This document shows, piece after piece, positions 27,311 through 35,681 of a stretch of 64,000 bases of DNA. The DNA is taken from positions 18,190 to 82,189 of the forward strand of contig JALNWQ010000020.1 in NCBI GenBank assembly GCA_023230855.1, read 5' to 3'. Position 1 is the first letter of the stretch; every line of letters starts with the position of its first letter. Position numbers and translations under genes: made by a program. The notes beneath the pieces were generated by a model. The model had not been told where the DNA came from and did not search any database. It was given only the letters and a program-made list of their open reading frames with translations. The stretch comes from Solirubrobacteraceae bacterium (lineage in GTDB: Bacteria > Actinomycetota > Thermoleophilia > Solirubrobacterales > Solirubrobacteraceae).

Positions 27311-29743
27311 CTACGGCTCCAGCTCGACGATGTGCTCCCAGGTGCCGCGGTCGAAGAACGGGAGCGGGTCGGGTTGCATCGCGCCCTGGACCTCGACGTC
27401 GACCATCCGGCGGGGCTCGCGCCAGGCGGTCGGGTCGTCGGTGCCGAACCGCTTGGCCATGACGTCGAACGTCGCCGCGGCCGCCTGGCGGTAGCCCGGG
27501 GTGCGCAGGGTCCGCAGGGCGTACGCCTCGCGCAGGGTCACGTCGAACTGGTGCACGTCGGAGGCGTCGTCGCGGAACTCGTCGGCGCCCGGGCCGAGCG
27601 GGGCGGTGGCGATCCGCGCCGCCTCGGCCTTGAACGCCTCCCACGTCGCGACGCCCGGATCGACGGTGCCGCGGTCGTCGGTGCGGGTGTAGTCGCCGTC
27701 CCACGCCAGCAGCACCCGCAGCACCGTCGCGGCGCGCCGCTCCGCCCCGCCCGCCCCACCGGACGATCCAGCCGCCCCGCCCACCGAACCCGACGACCCC
27801 GCATCCCCCGCCCCGGGCAACCCCGCCGCCGCCCGTCGCAGCCGGTACGACGCCAGCGGGCGTTGCTGGGCGACGCTGCCGGCCTGGCGGACGAGGCGCT
27901 CGGCGCCCTCGAACGTCGGGTCCTCCGCGAGCGACCGCACGAGCCACGTGAACCAGCCGTTGCGGTGGAACGCGCCGGTGACGCGCTCCTCGGCGGGGCC
28001 GTCGCCGGTGGTCCAGCCCTGCGACGGGACGTTGTTCCAGTTGGCGAGCCAGCCCTGCCCGGGGTTGATCACGCGCGGCAGCTCGTCGCGGTCGACCAGG
28101 CCGTCCCACTCCGCCTCGCCGGTGCCGGGCAGCGGCAGGCGCTGGTCCCAGCCCTTCGGTCGGCGCGGCAGCAGGCCGGGGTGCCAGTAGCCGATGTTGC
28201 CCAGGCCGTCGGCGGCCATCACGTTCTCGTTCCACGTGACCCGCCGGACGGCACGGTCGACGTCGTGGATGTCGCGGGCGCGGTTGAGCGCCTCCAGGCC
28301 GTACAGGGTCTCGGTCTCGCGCTTCCAGATCGCGTACCGGCGCGCGTAGGCGACGTTGCCCTCGCGGTGCTGGACCGGTCCGTGGACGGTGCGGCAGACC
28401 CGTCGGGTGACCTGGCCGCTCTCGGGTACCCGTCCGTCGAGGACGGCGGTGAGGCCCTCGCGGTGGCGGAACGTCTCGTCGCGACAGTCCATGTCGCGGA
28501 TCTCGCCCTTGTGCCAGTACTTCTCGGGCTCGCCGGGGACGAGCTTCTCGGCGTACAGGTCGTCGTCGTCGCTCAGGCCGCTGGTGATCCCCCACGCGAT
28601 CCGCCCGTTGTGACCGGTGCCGATGACCGGCAGGCCCGGTGCGGTCACCCCGCGCAGGTTGAGGCCGGGCGCGTGGACCGCCAGCTCGACGAACAGCTCG
28701 GGGGCGGAGAACCCGAGCTGCGGGCCGTTGAAGAGCAGCGCCCCTCCGCCGGGCTTGCGGATGGCGAACATCGACGATCCACCGGTGCGGCCGATCCGTC
28801 CGGCGCCCGGGTCGTCCTTGCGCAGGCTCGCGCGGACCGCGGCGCGCGGGGTGGCCGGCAGGTCCTCGACGAACGCCACCGACCGGCGCAGCGCGGCGGC
28901 CTCCTGCCGCGGGGTGAGCGCGTCGCCCTGCGGGAACTCCCCCTCCTCCTGCGGGATCGTGGAGAGTTGGCGGCGGATGCGGAGCGGCAGCAGCTCCTGC
29001 AGCACCCGGGCCGATCCGCTGCGTTGCAGGGCGCGGAGGTTGCGGAGCTCGGCCCCGTCGCCGCTGGGGATGGTGCGGCCGAGGAAGATCCCGATCGCGA
29101 CGCTGTCGTCGAGGGTCCACGGCTGCACCGGGGTGAGCGTCGCGACGTACTCGGCCGGCAGGTTGAGCACCCCGATGCCGTTGACGACCGCGATCCACGC
29201 GTTGATCCCGTCGCGGTACGCCTCGAGCCGGGCGCGACTGTCGGCCGGGGCGGCGCGCAGCATCGCCTGGCGCTCCTCCGGCGTGTAGTAGTCGCGGCGG
29301 GCGACCAGGTCGTCCTGCAGCGCCCCCTTGCCGGTCAGCTCGGCGAGCCGGCCGGTGGTGGCGTGCCGGAACGCCTCGAGCTGGAAGAGCCGGTCCTGCG
29401 CGACGGCGTACCCGGCGCCCCACCAGGCGTCGAGCTCGGTGGCGCCGGTGACCTGCGGCACCCCGTGGGCGTCGCGGACGATCGTCACCCCCGGCCGGGG
29501 TCGCTCGGTCGGTCCGGGCAGGCCGAACAGCAGCGACTTGCGGCGGAACGACGTGAACAGCCCGCGCTGGTCGTCCTGGTGCGGCGATCCGGTGCCCTCC
29601 AGCAGTCCCGTGAGCGACACGTGCCCGCTCTGGCCGGGCGGCAGCACCCCCTCGGCGCGCACGACCCCGGCGTGCGCGGTCGTCGCCGTCATCCCCAGCA
29701 CCGCGGCGATCCCGAGCGCCGCGATCTCCCATGAACGCCCCAT
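27311..29743 (-). CDS. Penicillin acylase family protein (Ntn-hydrolase, exported)
   Basis: The 810-residue precursor has a signal peptide (cleavage near TTAHA-GV, residue 25). An alpha-subunit contains VTIVRDAHGVPQVTGATELDAWWGAGY and AVAQDRLFQLEAFRH. The probable autocleavage site is GRTGG-SSMFAIRK with Ser323 as nucleophile, followed by the beta-chain FNGPQLG, GTGHNGRIAWGITSG and WNENVMAADGLGNIGYW. Members hydrolyse amide bonds of penicillins, acyl-homoserine lactones or acylated amino acids; the substrate here is unknown. The usual SN start of the beta-chain is SS. A Gly/Ser/Ala-rich insertion lies near residues 630-660. A phased repeat array lies upstream of its start. Confidence 0.88.
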   Translation of the reverse strand: MGRSWEIAALGIAAVLGMTATTAHAGVVRAEGVLPPGQSGHVSLTGLLEGTGSPHQDDQRGLFTSFRRKSLLFGLPGPTERPRPGVTIVRDAHGVPQVTGATELDAWWGAGYAVAQDRLFQLEAFRHATTGRLAELTGKGALQDDLVARRDYYTPEERQAMLRAAPADSRARLEAYRDGINAWIAVVNGIGVLNLPAEYVATLTPVQPWTLDDSVAIGIFLGRTIPSGDGAELRNLRALQRSGSARVLQELLPLRIRRQLSTIPQEEGEFPQGDALTPRQEAAALRRSVAFVEDLPATPRAAVRASLRKDDPGAGRIGRTGGSSMFAIRKPGGGALLFNGPQLGFSAPELFVELAVHAPGLNLRGVTAPGLPVIGTGHNGRIAWGITSGLSDDDDLYAEKLVPGEPEKYWHKGEIRDMDCRDETFRHREGLTAVLDGRVPESGQVTRRVCRTVHGPVQHREGNVAYARRYAIWKRETETLYGLEALNRARDIHDVDRAVRRVTWNENVMAADGLGNIGYWHPGLLPRRPKGWDQRLPLPGTGEAEWDGLVDRDELPRVINPGQGWLANWNNVPSQGWTTGDGPAEERVTGAFHRNGWFTWLVRSLAEDPTFEGAERLVRQAGSVAQQRPLASYRLRRAAAGLPGAGDAGSSGSVGGAAGSSGGAGGAERRAATVLRVLLAWDGDYTRTDDRGTVDPGVATWEAFKAEAARIATAPLGPGADEFRDDASDVHQFDVTLREAYALRTLRTPGYRQAAAATFDVMAKRFGTDDPTAWREPRRMVDVEVQGAMQPDPLPFFDRGTWEHIVELEP

Positions 29744-29764
29744 CGGCGCAGACTATCCGGAGGG

Positions 29765-29811
29765 CTCTATCGCTCTCTATCAATCTCTATCACGCTCTAT
29801 CAAGCTCTATC
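29765..29811 (-). promoter_or_regulatory. Five GATAGAG repeats at exact 10-bp phase upstream of the acylase gene
   Basis: On the plus strand CTCTATC starts at 29765, 29775, 29785, 29795 and 29805, that is GATAGAG five times on the minus strand, one per DNA helical turn. The block ends 21 bases before the acylase ATG and is strikingly AT-rich for this genome. It looks like a multi-site operator or a curved/phased promoter element. Confidence 0.7.
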
Positions 29812-29847
29812 GAGCGCGACGACGGCCGACTCGATCGGCCGCGGTGC

Positions 29848-30270
29848 TCAGTCTTCGAGCCGCTCCAGCGCCTGCCCCGTGACCGCCGCGATCAGCTCGA
29901 AGTCCTTGTCGCAGTGCAGGACCGTCAGCCCGGCGATCTCTGCGGTCGCGGCGATCAGCAGGCCGGGGATCGACGGCGCTCGGTGCTGGCCACGACCGGC
30001 GAGCAGCGCGAGGACCTCGACCGCACGGTCTTCCGCCCGCGGGGTCGCGTGCTCGACCGGCATCGATCCGACCGGCGGCCGGCCCAGGCCGGCGTGCAGG
30101 TCGTCGGCGTTGCGGGCCGAGTAGCCGACCTCCAGGAGCGTCACGGTCGTGATCCGCACCAGCCCGCGCTCGATCCGATTCGCCCACGCCGCAGCTTCCG
30201 GGCTTCGACCGAGCCGAATCAGTGCCGACTTGTCGATCAACCACCCCGCGCCCGGAGCGGGGTCGGTCAC
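29848..30270 (-). CDS. vapC: VapC-type PIN-domain toxin with a substituted acidic residue
   Basis: The 140-residue protein is a PIN-domain ribonuclease of the VapC type: the first acidic residue in GWLIDKSALIRL, the second in TLLEVGYSAR, and the last in LTVLHCDKDFELIA. The segment IPGLLIAATAEIAGL corresponds to the usual PDLLIAATAE of actinobacterial VapCs, so the third catalytic aspartate appears to be Gly (codon GGC). VapC toxins cleave specific RNAs. The GTG at 30270 overlaps the antitoxin stop by four bases (GTGA); GTG 30276 is an alternative start. It is co-transcribed with vapB. Confidence 0.85.
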   Translation of the reverse strand: MTDPAPGAGWLIDKSALIRLGRSPEAAAWANRIERGLVRITTVTLLEVGYSARNADDLHAGLGRPPVGSMPVEHATPRAEDRAVEVLALLAGRGQHRAPSIPGLLIAATAEIAGLTVLHCDKDFELIAAVTGQALERLED

Positions 30271-30488
30271 GACCACGCCTGCCGCATGACTTCGGGATCC
30301 TCCAGATCGCCGAACCGGTCCGCGAATCGCTCCAGATCCGCGACGACCACCGGCGCGTCGACCCGCGCGGCGTCTTCCCGCAGCCGGCGGCGTAGGTACT
30401 CCGTCCGGGAGAGTCCCTGGCGGGCGGCGTGCGCGTCCAGGCGCGCAAGATCCTCGGGGGGAAGGTCGCGGATCAGGATGTCGGGCAC
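30267..30488 (-). CDS. vapB: VapB-type ribbon-helix-helix antitoxin
   Basis: The 73-residue protein starts with GTG (VPDILIRDLPPEDLARLDAHA). It has a ribbon-helix-helix DNA-binding region (ILIRDLPPEDLARLDAHAAR then SRTEYLRRRLRED) and an acidic C-terminal part (DLERFADRFGDLEDPEVM) that would wrap around the toxin. It should neutralise VapC and repress the operon. Its stop overlaps the vapC start by four bases. A GATATC repeat pair lies just upstream and is the likely operator. Confidence 0.85.
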   Translation of the reverse strand: MPDILIRDLPPEDLARLDAHAARQGLSRTEYLRRRLREDAARVDAPVVVADLERFADRFGDLEDPEVMRQAWS

Positions 30489-30497
30489 AAGGGGTAC

Positions 30498-30513
30498 GAT
30501 ATCAGCAGATATC
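30498..30513. promoter_or_regulatory. GATATC pair upstream of vapBC, likely autoregulatory operator
   Basis: Two GATATC hexamers (30498-30503 and 30508-30513), each self-complementary, flank a 4-base spacer ten bases upstream of the vapB start. They are AT-rich islands in high-GC DNA and could contain the -10 region and VapB binding site. Confidence 0.5.
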
Positions 30514-30668
30514 ACCTGCCACCGCCCCGCCATCGGCCCACCCGCTGGACCACCGTCCGCCCACCCGCCGGCCTGCCGTCGACCCACCGCTGGACCGCGA
30601 TCGGCCGGTGCGACAGACTCGGGCGGACGCCGTCCCGTCGGGGCGGGTGACCGATCCGGGAGCGACCG

Positions 30669-32486
30669 TTGACCGTCGACGCCGACACCCTGCTGGACCG
30701 CGCCGACCTGCGGTTCCTCCTCCACGACTGGTTGGACGTCGGCGGGCTGGCGGACCGACCGGCGTTCGACGGGCAGTCGGGCGAGCTGTACGACGAGGTG
30801 CTCGGGCTGGCGGAGCGGATCGCGGTGGAGCGGTTCGCCCCGCACAACCGCGACGCGGACGAGCACGAGCCGCACCGGGACGAGGACGGTCGCGTCGTGC
30901 TCGTGGACGGGGTGCAGGACGCGCTGCGGGCGTTCGCCGACGCCGGCCTGGGCGGGTTGTCGTTGCCGTCCGACGTCGGCGGGATGGACCTGCCGGTGAC
31001 GGTGGCGCAGGCGGCGTTCGCGTGGTTCCAGGCGGCGAACGTCGGCACCGCCGCCTACCCGATGCTCACGACCGCCGCGGCCGGGTTGCTGTTGGCGAGC
31101 GGGTCGCCGGAGCAGATCCACCGGTTCGTGCCGCCGATGGTGGAGGGCCGGTTCACCGGGACGATGTGCCTGTCGGAGACGCAGGCCGGGTCGTCGTTGG
31201 CGGACGTCGCCACGCGGGCCGAGCCGCTGGACGACGGGCGGTTCCGGCTGTTCGGGTCGAAGATGTGGATCTCGGGCGGCGAGCACGAGCTGGCCGAGAA
31301 CATCGTGCACCTGGTGCTCGCCCGGTTGCCGGACGCGCCCGCGGGGTCGAAGGGCATCTCGCTGTTCGTCGTGCCGCGGCTGCTCGTCGCCGACGACGGG
31401 ACGGTCGGGGAGCGCAACGACGTGACGCTCGTCGGGCTCAACCACAAGATGGGCTACCGCGGCACGGTCAACACGGTGCTGGCGTTCGGCGAGGGCACGC
31501 ACCGGCCCGAGGGAGCCGCCGGCGCGATCGGCGAGCTCGTCGGGGAGTCCGGCCGGGGCCTGGCGACGATGTTCCGGATGATGAACGAGGCCCGGATCGG
31601 GGTGGGCCTGGGCGCGACGGCGCTGGGGTACACGGGGTTCCGCAAGGCGCTGCGGTACGCGCGCGAGCGGCCGCAGGGACGGCCGGCAGGCGTCAAGGAC
31701 CCGTCGACCCCGCCGGTGCCGATCGTGGAGCACGCCGACGTGCGCCGGATGCTGCTGACACAGAAGGCGTACGTCGAGGGCGCGCTGGCGCTGTTGCTGT
31801 ACTGCGCGCGGCTGGTCGACGACGCCCACAGCGCCCCGGACGACGCGCACCGCGAGCGGGCCGGGGTGTTGCTGGAGATGCTGACCCCGATCGCCAAGTC
31901 GTGGCCGTCGCAGTGGTGCCTGGACGCCAACGCGTTGGCGATCCAGGTGCACGGCGGGTACGGGTACGCCCGCGACTACGAGGTGGAGCAGCACTACCGC
32001 GACAACCGCCTGAACGCGATCCACGAGGGCACGCACGGCATCCAGGCCCAGGACCTGCTGGGCCGCAAGGTGACGATGCGCGGCGGCACGGGCCTGGCGG
32101 CGTTGGCCGAGACGATCGGCGCGACGGTCGAGCGCGCGACCGCGGCCGGCGGCGTGCCGGCCGAGCTGGCCGGCCCGGTCCGTGATGCGCTGTCGCGGCT
32201 GCTCGAGGTGACGGGCACGTTGTGGGCCGACGGCCCGGCGGGCGCCGACGTCGCGCTGGCGAACGCGTCGACCTACCTGGAGGCGGCGGGTGACGTCGTC
32301 ATCGCCTGGATCTGGTTGGAGCAGCTGCTGGCCCTGGCCGACCGCGACGACGCGTTCGCCGCCGGCAAGCGCCACGCCGCCCGCTGGTTCGTCGCCGCGA
32401 TCCTCCCCCGCACCGGCCCGCAGTTCGATCTGCTGGCCCGCAAGGACCGAACGGTGCTCGACATGGACGAGGGGTGGTTGGGGTGA
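30669..32486 (+). CDS. Acyl-CoA dehydrogenase with extra C-terminal domain (DmdC/FadE-like)
   Basis: The 605-residue protein is a long-form acyl-CoA dehydrogenase. It has FTGTMCLSETQAGSSLADV (FAD and substrate loop), FGSKMWISGGEHEL, MFRMMNEARIGVGLGATALGY, YCARLVDD followed by the helical core, and IQVHGGYGYARDYEVEQHYRDNRLNAIHEGTHGIQ near the active site. A C-terminal domain of about 130 residues follows, as in 3-methylmercaptopropionyl-CoA dehydrogenases (about 600 residues). It removes two hydrogens from an acyl-CoA and passes electrons to ETF. The start is TTG 30669, with GGGAG upstream. The chain-length specificity cannot be told. Confidence 0.9.
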   Translation: MTVDADTLLDRADLRFLLHDWLDVGGLADRPAFDGQSGELYDEVLGLAERIAVERFAPHNRDADEHEPHRDEDGRVVLVDGVQDALRAFADAGLGGLSLPSDVGGMDLPVTVAQAAFAWFQAANVGTAAYPMLTTAAAGLLLASGSPEQIHRFVPPMVEGRFTGTMCLSETQAGSSLADVATRAEPLDDGRFRLFGSKMWISGGEHELAENIVHLVLARLPDAPAGSKGISLFVVPRLLVADDGTVGERNDVTLVGLNHKMGYRGTVNTVLAFGEGTHRPEGAAGAIGELVGESGRGLATMFRMMNEARIGVGLGATALGYTGFRKALRYARERPQGRPAGVKDPSTPPVPIVEHADVRRMLLTQKAYVEGALALLLYCARLVDDAHSAPDDAHRERAGVLLEMLTPIAKSWPSQWCLDANALAIQVHGGYGYARDYEVEQHYRDNRLNAIHEGTHGIQAQDLLGRKVTMRGGTGLAALAETIGATVERATAAGGVPAELAGPVRDALSRLLEVTGTLWADGPAGADVALANASTYLEAAGDVVIAWIWLEQLLALADRDDAFAAGKRHAARWFVAAILPRTGPQFDLLARKDRTVLDMDEGWLG

Positions 32487-32547
32487 GTTCCTCGAACCGG
32501 CGTCAATGGACTGGCCAACGGGCGCGGACCTCGGCCACGTGCACGCA

Positions 32548-32979
32548 TCACGGTGACGCGTCTGGGCCCGTCAGGCCGAGCATGCAGATCCTCGCGTAGA
32601 CCGCGTCGTCGATCGAGCGCACTCCGGGCCGGAAGTGCATTCCGACCGAACGCGAAGGAAAATCGTTCGCCCCGGGCTCCAGGTAGACCCCGTTCTGCTT
32701 GAACACGACCGGAGCCGGAAACTCACGGTAGTCGACGATGTCGCAGACCAGCAGGTCGCGGGGGCCGTCGCGGACCTGGCCGATTCTTCCGACCCCGAGG
32801 TACACGGGCGGCCGACTTTGCCCTCCCGTTGATCGACGTCCGCGGTAGTACACGAATCGGGTCCCCGGGATCACGAGACGTGAGTAGCGCTTCGGGTACT
32901 CGTACTCGCGCCCGTACACGTCCGCGTACTCGTGTCCGGACTCGGTGACCTCGTTCTGACTCAGCACGATCGGCACCAC
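32548..32979 (-). CDS. Small PUA/EVE-like protein beside the restriction-modification genes
   Basis: About 143 residues. The core EYEYPKRYSRLVIPGTRFVY followed by YRGRR, then PPVYLGVGRIGQV and DYREFPAPVVFKQNGVYLEP, resembles the PUA-like (EVE/ASCH-type) domains that precede nuclease domains in some modification-dependent restriction enzymes; here it stands alone. Such domains often bind modified bases or RNA. I chose GTG 32979, which follows GGGA at fair spacing; GTG 33054 is possible, and the open frame extends to 33168 but would overlap NaeI. The family assignment is from pattern memory and is tentative. Confidence 0.5.
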   Translation of the reverse strand: MVPIVLSQNEVTESGHEYADVYGREYEYPKRYSRLVIPGTRFVYYRGRRSTGGQSRPPVYLGVGRIGQVRDGPRDLLVCDIVDYREFPAPVVFKQNGVYLEPGANDFPSRSVGMHFRPGVRSIDDAVYARICMLGLTGPDASP

Positions 32980-33091
32980 CCGATCGTCCCACGGGCGGAC
33001 GTCCGTCGTCCACCGTCGTCGGCGGTAGGCTGAGCGTACGGCGATGTGGCCCACGACCGCCTGCGATGGCGCTTCGACACCAGACAAATCG

Positions 33092-34108
33092 ATGACCGCG
33101 ACGTGGACTCCTCCGTCTCCGCTCTTCACCGACCAGCCCGACGACCCGGAGCTCGAGACCGTCGTCAACGCGATCCGAGCGATCGATCCGTCAGGTGACC
33201 GCTTCGGCGAAACGCTGCGCCAGACCTTCGACCAGCTCTACGACGGTCAGCACACCGGCCGCTATGCGTGGGAGCAGCTCCGCAAGACCGAGAAGACGCA
33301 CATGGGGACGCTTGTCGAGATCGCCCTCCACCGCGCGTTCGACTTCGGCGACGGCGACGCGATGGATTACCGCATCGCGGGTATCGAAGTGGACTGCAAG
33401 TTCTCGCAACGCATGGGCGGATGGGAGATTCCGCCGGAGGCGTATGCCCCGACGGTTGGCCCGCCGCACCTCTGCCTCGTCGTCACCGCAAGCGACATCA
33501 AGGGCGAATGGATCGCCGGCGTCGTTCGGGTAGACCCGAGCGGACTCCGCCGACGCGCGGACGGCAGCTTGGGCACGAATCGCGACAACAAGGTGCGCTT
33601 GGCCGCCGACTATTCGAAGAGGGTGCGATGGCTTTGGGGCATGCCGGAACGCCCTTGTCGGCTGCCGGAGAACATCCTGCTGCACCTATCGGACCCGGAC
33701 AGGGCACGCGTCCTTACGGCGACGAACAGCGTCGGAAGGTCCACCGGACAGTCGAGGATCAACGCGCTGTTCGAAGTCGTGCAGCGACGGGTGATCAACC
33801 GAGGGACGATCCTCACCGTGGCGCAGCAGGACGACGGGATGAAGCGTGCGCGCGATGCGCGGTTGCCTCGCCACCTGGGCCACAAGGGCATCCTGGTTCT
33901 CGGCCATCAAGAGAACGACCCGCTGATCGCTCGCGACCTCGCATTGGAGGTCCCCCGGAAGGGCTCCATGATCAGCGTCCGTGTCGTGCCGGCCGCCGAC
34001 GGACATCCCGGTCCGGCCGCCGAGATCAACGGGCAGGCGTGGCGTGTCGCTCAACCACACGATCCGGTCGTCGACGCGCCCCAGGTCCACCGGGGGCGCG
34101 ACGCCTGA
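33092..34108 (+). CDS. Type II restriction endonuclease, NaeI family
   Basis: The 338-residue protein follows NaeI (about 317 residues) along its whole length: FDQLYDGQHTGR, KTEKTHMGTLVEI, DYRIAGIEVDCKF, NRGTILTVAQQDDGMKRARD and GILVLGHQENDP. The catalytic set is intact (D92, D101, K103, with the spacing of NaeI D86/D95/K97). Leu49 matches NaeI Leu43, whose change to Lys turns NaeI into a topoisomerase, so this is expected to be a nuclease. NaeI recognises GCCGGC and needs a second DNA copy as effector. ATG 33092 gives the natural length; the frame is open from 33044. It is convergent with its presumed methyltransferase, whose stop is the adjacent base. Confidence 0.93.
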   Translation: MTATWTPPSPLFTDQPDDPELETVVNAIRAIDPSGDRFGETLRQTFDQLYDGQHTGRYAWEQLRKTEKTHMGTLVEIALHRAFDFGDGDAMDYRIAGIEVDCKFSQRMGGWEIPPEAYAPTVGPPHLCLVVTASDIKGEWIAGVVRVDPSGLRRRADGSLGTNRDNKVRLAADYSKRVRWLWGMPERPCRLPENILLHLSDPDRARVLTATNSVGRSTGQSRINALFEVVQRRVINRGTILTVAQQDDGMKRARDARLPRHLGHKGILVLGHQENDPLIARDLALEVPRKGSMISVRVVPAADGHPGPAAEINGQAWRVAQPHDPVVDAPQVHRGRDA

Positions 34109-35170
34109 TCAGACGAGGGCCAACGCCCCCTGCTTCGACGCCCCCGCGTCGTTACCGGGTGTCTCCCCCTCGAGCATCTGGAGGACCGCTTCAGCGAGGC
34201 GCTCGGCCAGGCGCGGCGGCACCGCGTTCCCCACCTGCTTCGCCACTGCCGTCATCGACTGGTCCTCGGGGAACGTGAACGAGTCCGGGAACGTCATGCA
34301 GCGCGCAGCCTCGCGGACCGTGATCGGCCGGTGCTCTTGCGGATGGAGGTAGCGGCCCTTCTCCGGCTTGTAGAACTCCGTGCGGATGGTGAAGGCCGGA
34401 CGGTCCCACCACAGCCGACCGAAGACGTCGGTAGACCCGGCCGGCTTGCGGAGCCAGCACGCCGGAGTGATGTCCGGCCGCCGAGCGGCGAGATCGAACC
34501 GTCCCTCCCCCTCACCGGGAATCGTCTTGTACCGCTCGATGCTCAACGGACGCGGGTTCCGCGGACGATGCCAGTTCTCCCCGTCGGGAACGAGCGGCAG
34601 GCCGACCACTGCATCCGCGAACGACTGCCAGCGAAGTAGCGGACCGCCCTCGGACTTCTGGTGGGTCACCTCCGGCCAGACCACCGGACCGACCCGGCTC
34701 CCGATGACGATCGCGCGCCGCCGGCGCTGCGGGACGCCGAAGTCCGCTGCGTTGAGCACTTGACCCTCGACGTCATACCCGAGGCGAGTCGCAGCTGCAC
34801 GGAACTCCAGGTACTCGGAGGACTTCAGGAGTTCAGGAACGTTCTCCATGACGAAGACACCTGGGGCCGATTGCTTCAACGCCCGCAGGTACTCCCGCCA
34901 CAGCGAACGGCGCTCCATGCCGACCCCGCGCATGTTCAGCGGCGAGAACCCTTGGCATGGCGGGCCTCCGATCAGGACGTCCGCTTCGGGGAACTCGGCG
35001 ACGTCCTCGATCGGGATTGCCGCGACGTGATCGCCGAAGTTCGTCCGGTACGTCTCCGCGGCCGCCTTCTCGAACTCGACGGCGAAGATCGAGCGGAATC
35101 GGTCAGTGGCCTCGAACCCGAGCGTCATCCCCCCACAGCCCGCGAACAGGTCGACTACCCGGAACGTCAT
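34109..35170 (-). CDS. DNA (cytosine-5) methyltransferase, partner of the NaeI-type enzyme
   Basis: The 353-residue protein has the C5-methyltransferase motifs in order: I VVDLFAGCGGMTLGFE, IV GGPPCQGFSPL with catalytic Cys, VI FVMENVPELL, VIII GVPQRRRRAIVIG, IX and X near AKQVGNAVPPRLAERLAE. The variable region between VIII and IX is the target recognition domain. Head-to-head ends with the NaeI homologue and a following vsr gene suggest it protects GCCGGC sites in the host (inference; the target sequence is not readable from the protein). The ATG at 35170 begins MTFRVVDLFAG. Confidence 0.94.
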   Translation of the reverse strand: MTFRVVDLFAGCGGMTLGFEATDRFRSIFAVEFEKAAAETYRTNFGDHVAAIPIEDVAEFPEADVLIGGPPCQGFSPLNMRGVGMERRSLWREYLRALKQSAPGVFVMENVPELLKSSEYLEFRAAATRLGYDVEGQVLNAADFGVPQRRRRAIVIGSRVGPVVWPEVTHQKSEGGPLLRWQSFADAVVGLPLVPDGENWHRPRNPRPLSIERYKTIPGEGEGRFDLAARRPDITPACWLRKPAGSTDVFGRLWWDRPAFTIRTEFYKPEKGRYLHPQEHRPITVREAARCMTFPDSFTFPEDQSMTAVAKQVGNAVPPRLAERLAEAVLQMLEGETPGNDAGASKQGALALV

Positions 35171-35180
35171 GGCCCGGAAA

Positions 35181-35651
35181 CTATCGCCGGCCGCGGACGG
35201 ATCTCGAACGTCCGTTCGCCGCCGTCCGACGCGCTCGCACCAAGCTGACGATCCGTGCAGCCGCCTCGTCCGGAGGCTCATGCTCCCAAACCCGCACGAC
35301 CTCCCAGCCGGCCGCTCGGAGCTGCTGCGTCTGCAGGGAATCGCGGGCCCGGTTGCCCTCGATCTTCGTCCGCCAGAACGCCGCGTTCCTGCGGGGCCAC
35401 GACGCGTGCTCCGGGCACCCGTGCCAGAAGCACCCGTCGACGAACACCGCAACGCGCGCCGGTCCAAAGACGATGTCGGGCCGAAGCGGACGCCCGGGTC
35501 CGACCCTCACCGGTGCGGCGACGCGGTACCGCAGGCCCGCTGCGTGGAGGCGCTTGCGCAACCGCAGCTCGGGGGACGTATCCCGCGCCCGGTTCGCCCG
35601 CATCGAGCGGACCGTCGCCTCGCTAGGTCCGTCGCCGTGGCCACCGTCCAC
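35181..35651 (-). CDS. vsr: Very short patch repair endonuclease Vsr
   Basis: The 156-residue protein has the Vsr core: RSMRANRARDTSPELRLRKRLH, GLRYRV, LRPDIVFGPARVAVFVDGCFWHGCPEHA and FWRTKIEGNRARD. These contain the catalytic Asp and the zinc-binding His/Cys residues. Vsr nicks next to T:G mismatches that arise by deamination of 5-methylcytosine, so it protects the genome from mutation caused by the adjacent methyltransferase. The stop lies ten bases upstream of the methyltransferase start, so both are probably one transcript. The start may be GTG 35651 or ATG 35603. Confidence 0.93.
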   Translation of the reverse strand: MDGGHGDGPSEATVRSMRANRARDTSPELRLRKRLHAAGLRYRVAAPVRVGPGRPLRPDIVFGPARVAVFVDGCFWHGCPEHASWPRRNAAFWRTKIEGNRARDSLQTQQLRAAGWEVVRVWEHEPPDEAAARIVSLVRARRTAANGRSRSVRGRR

Positions 35652-35681
35652 GAGACGATGGTGGCACGTAGAGCTCTGCGA

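Noticed and set aside
32480..32505. A GGTTCGAGG-like T-loop sequence on the minus strand, considered as a tRNA 3' end
   Set aside because: The flanking bases do not pair as a T-stem and no acceptor or anticodon stem was found.
32509..32520. The 12-mer GACTGGCCAACG here and at 53005-53016, considered as attachment-site remnants flanking the island
   Set aside because: It is short, not in a tRNA, no integrase is nearby, and at this GC such matches are expected by chance.
33092..34108. NaeI homologue as a topoisomerase-like variant
   Set aside because: Leu49 matches NaeI Leu43 and all catalytic residues are kept, which fits an endonuclease.
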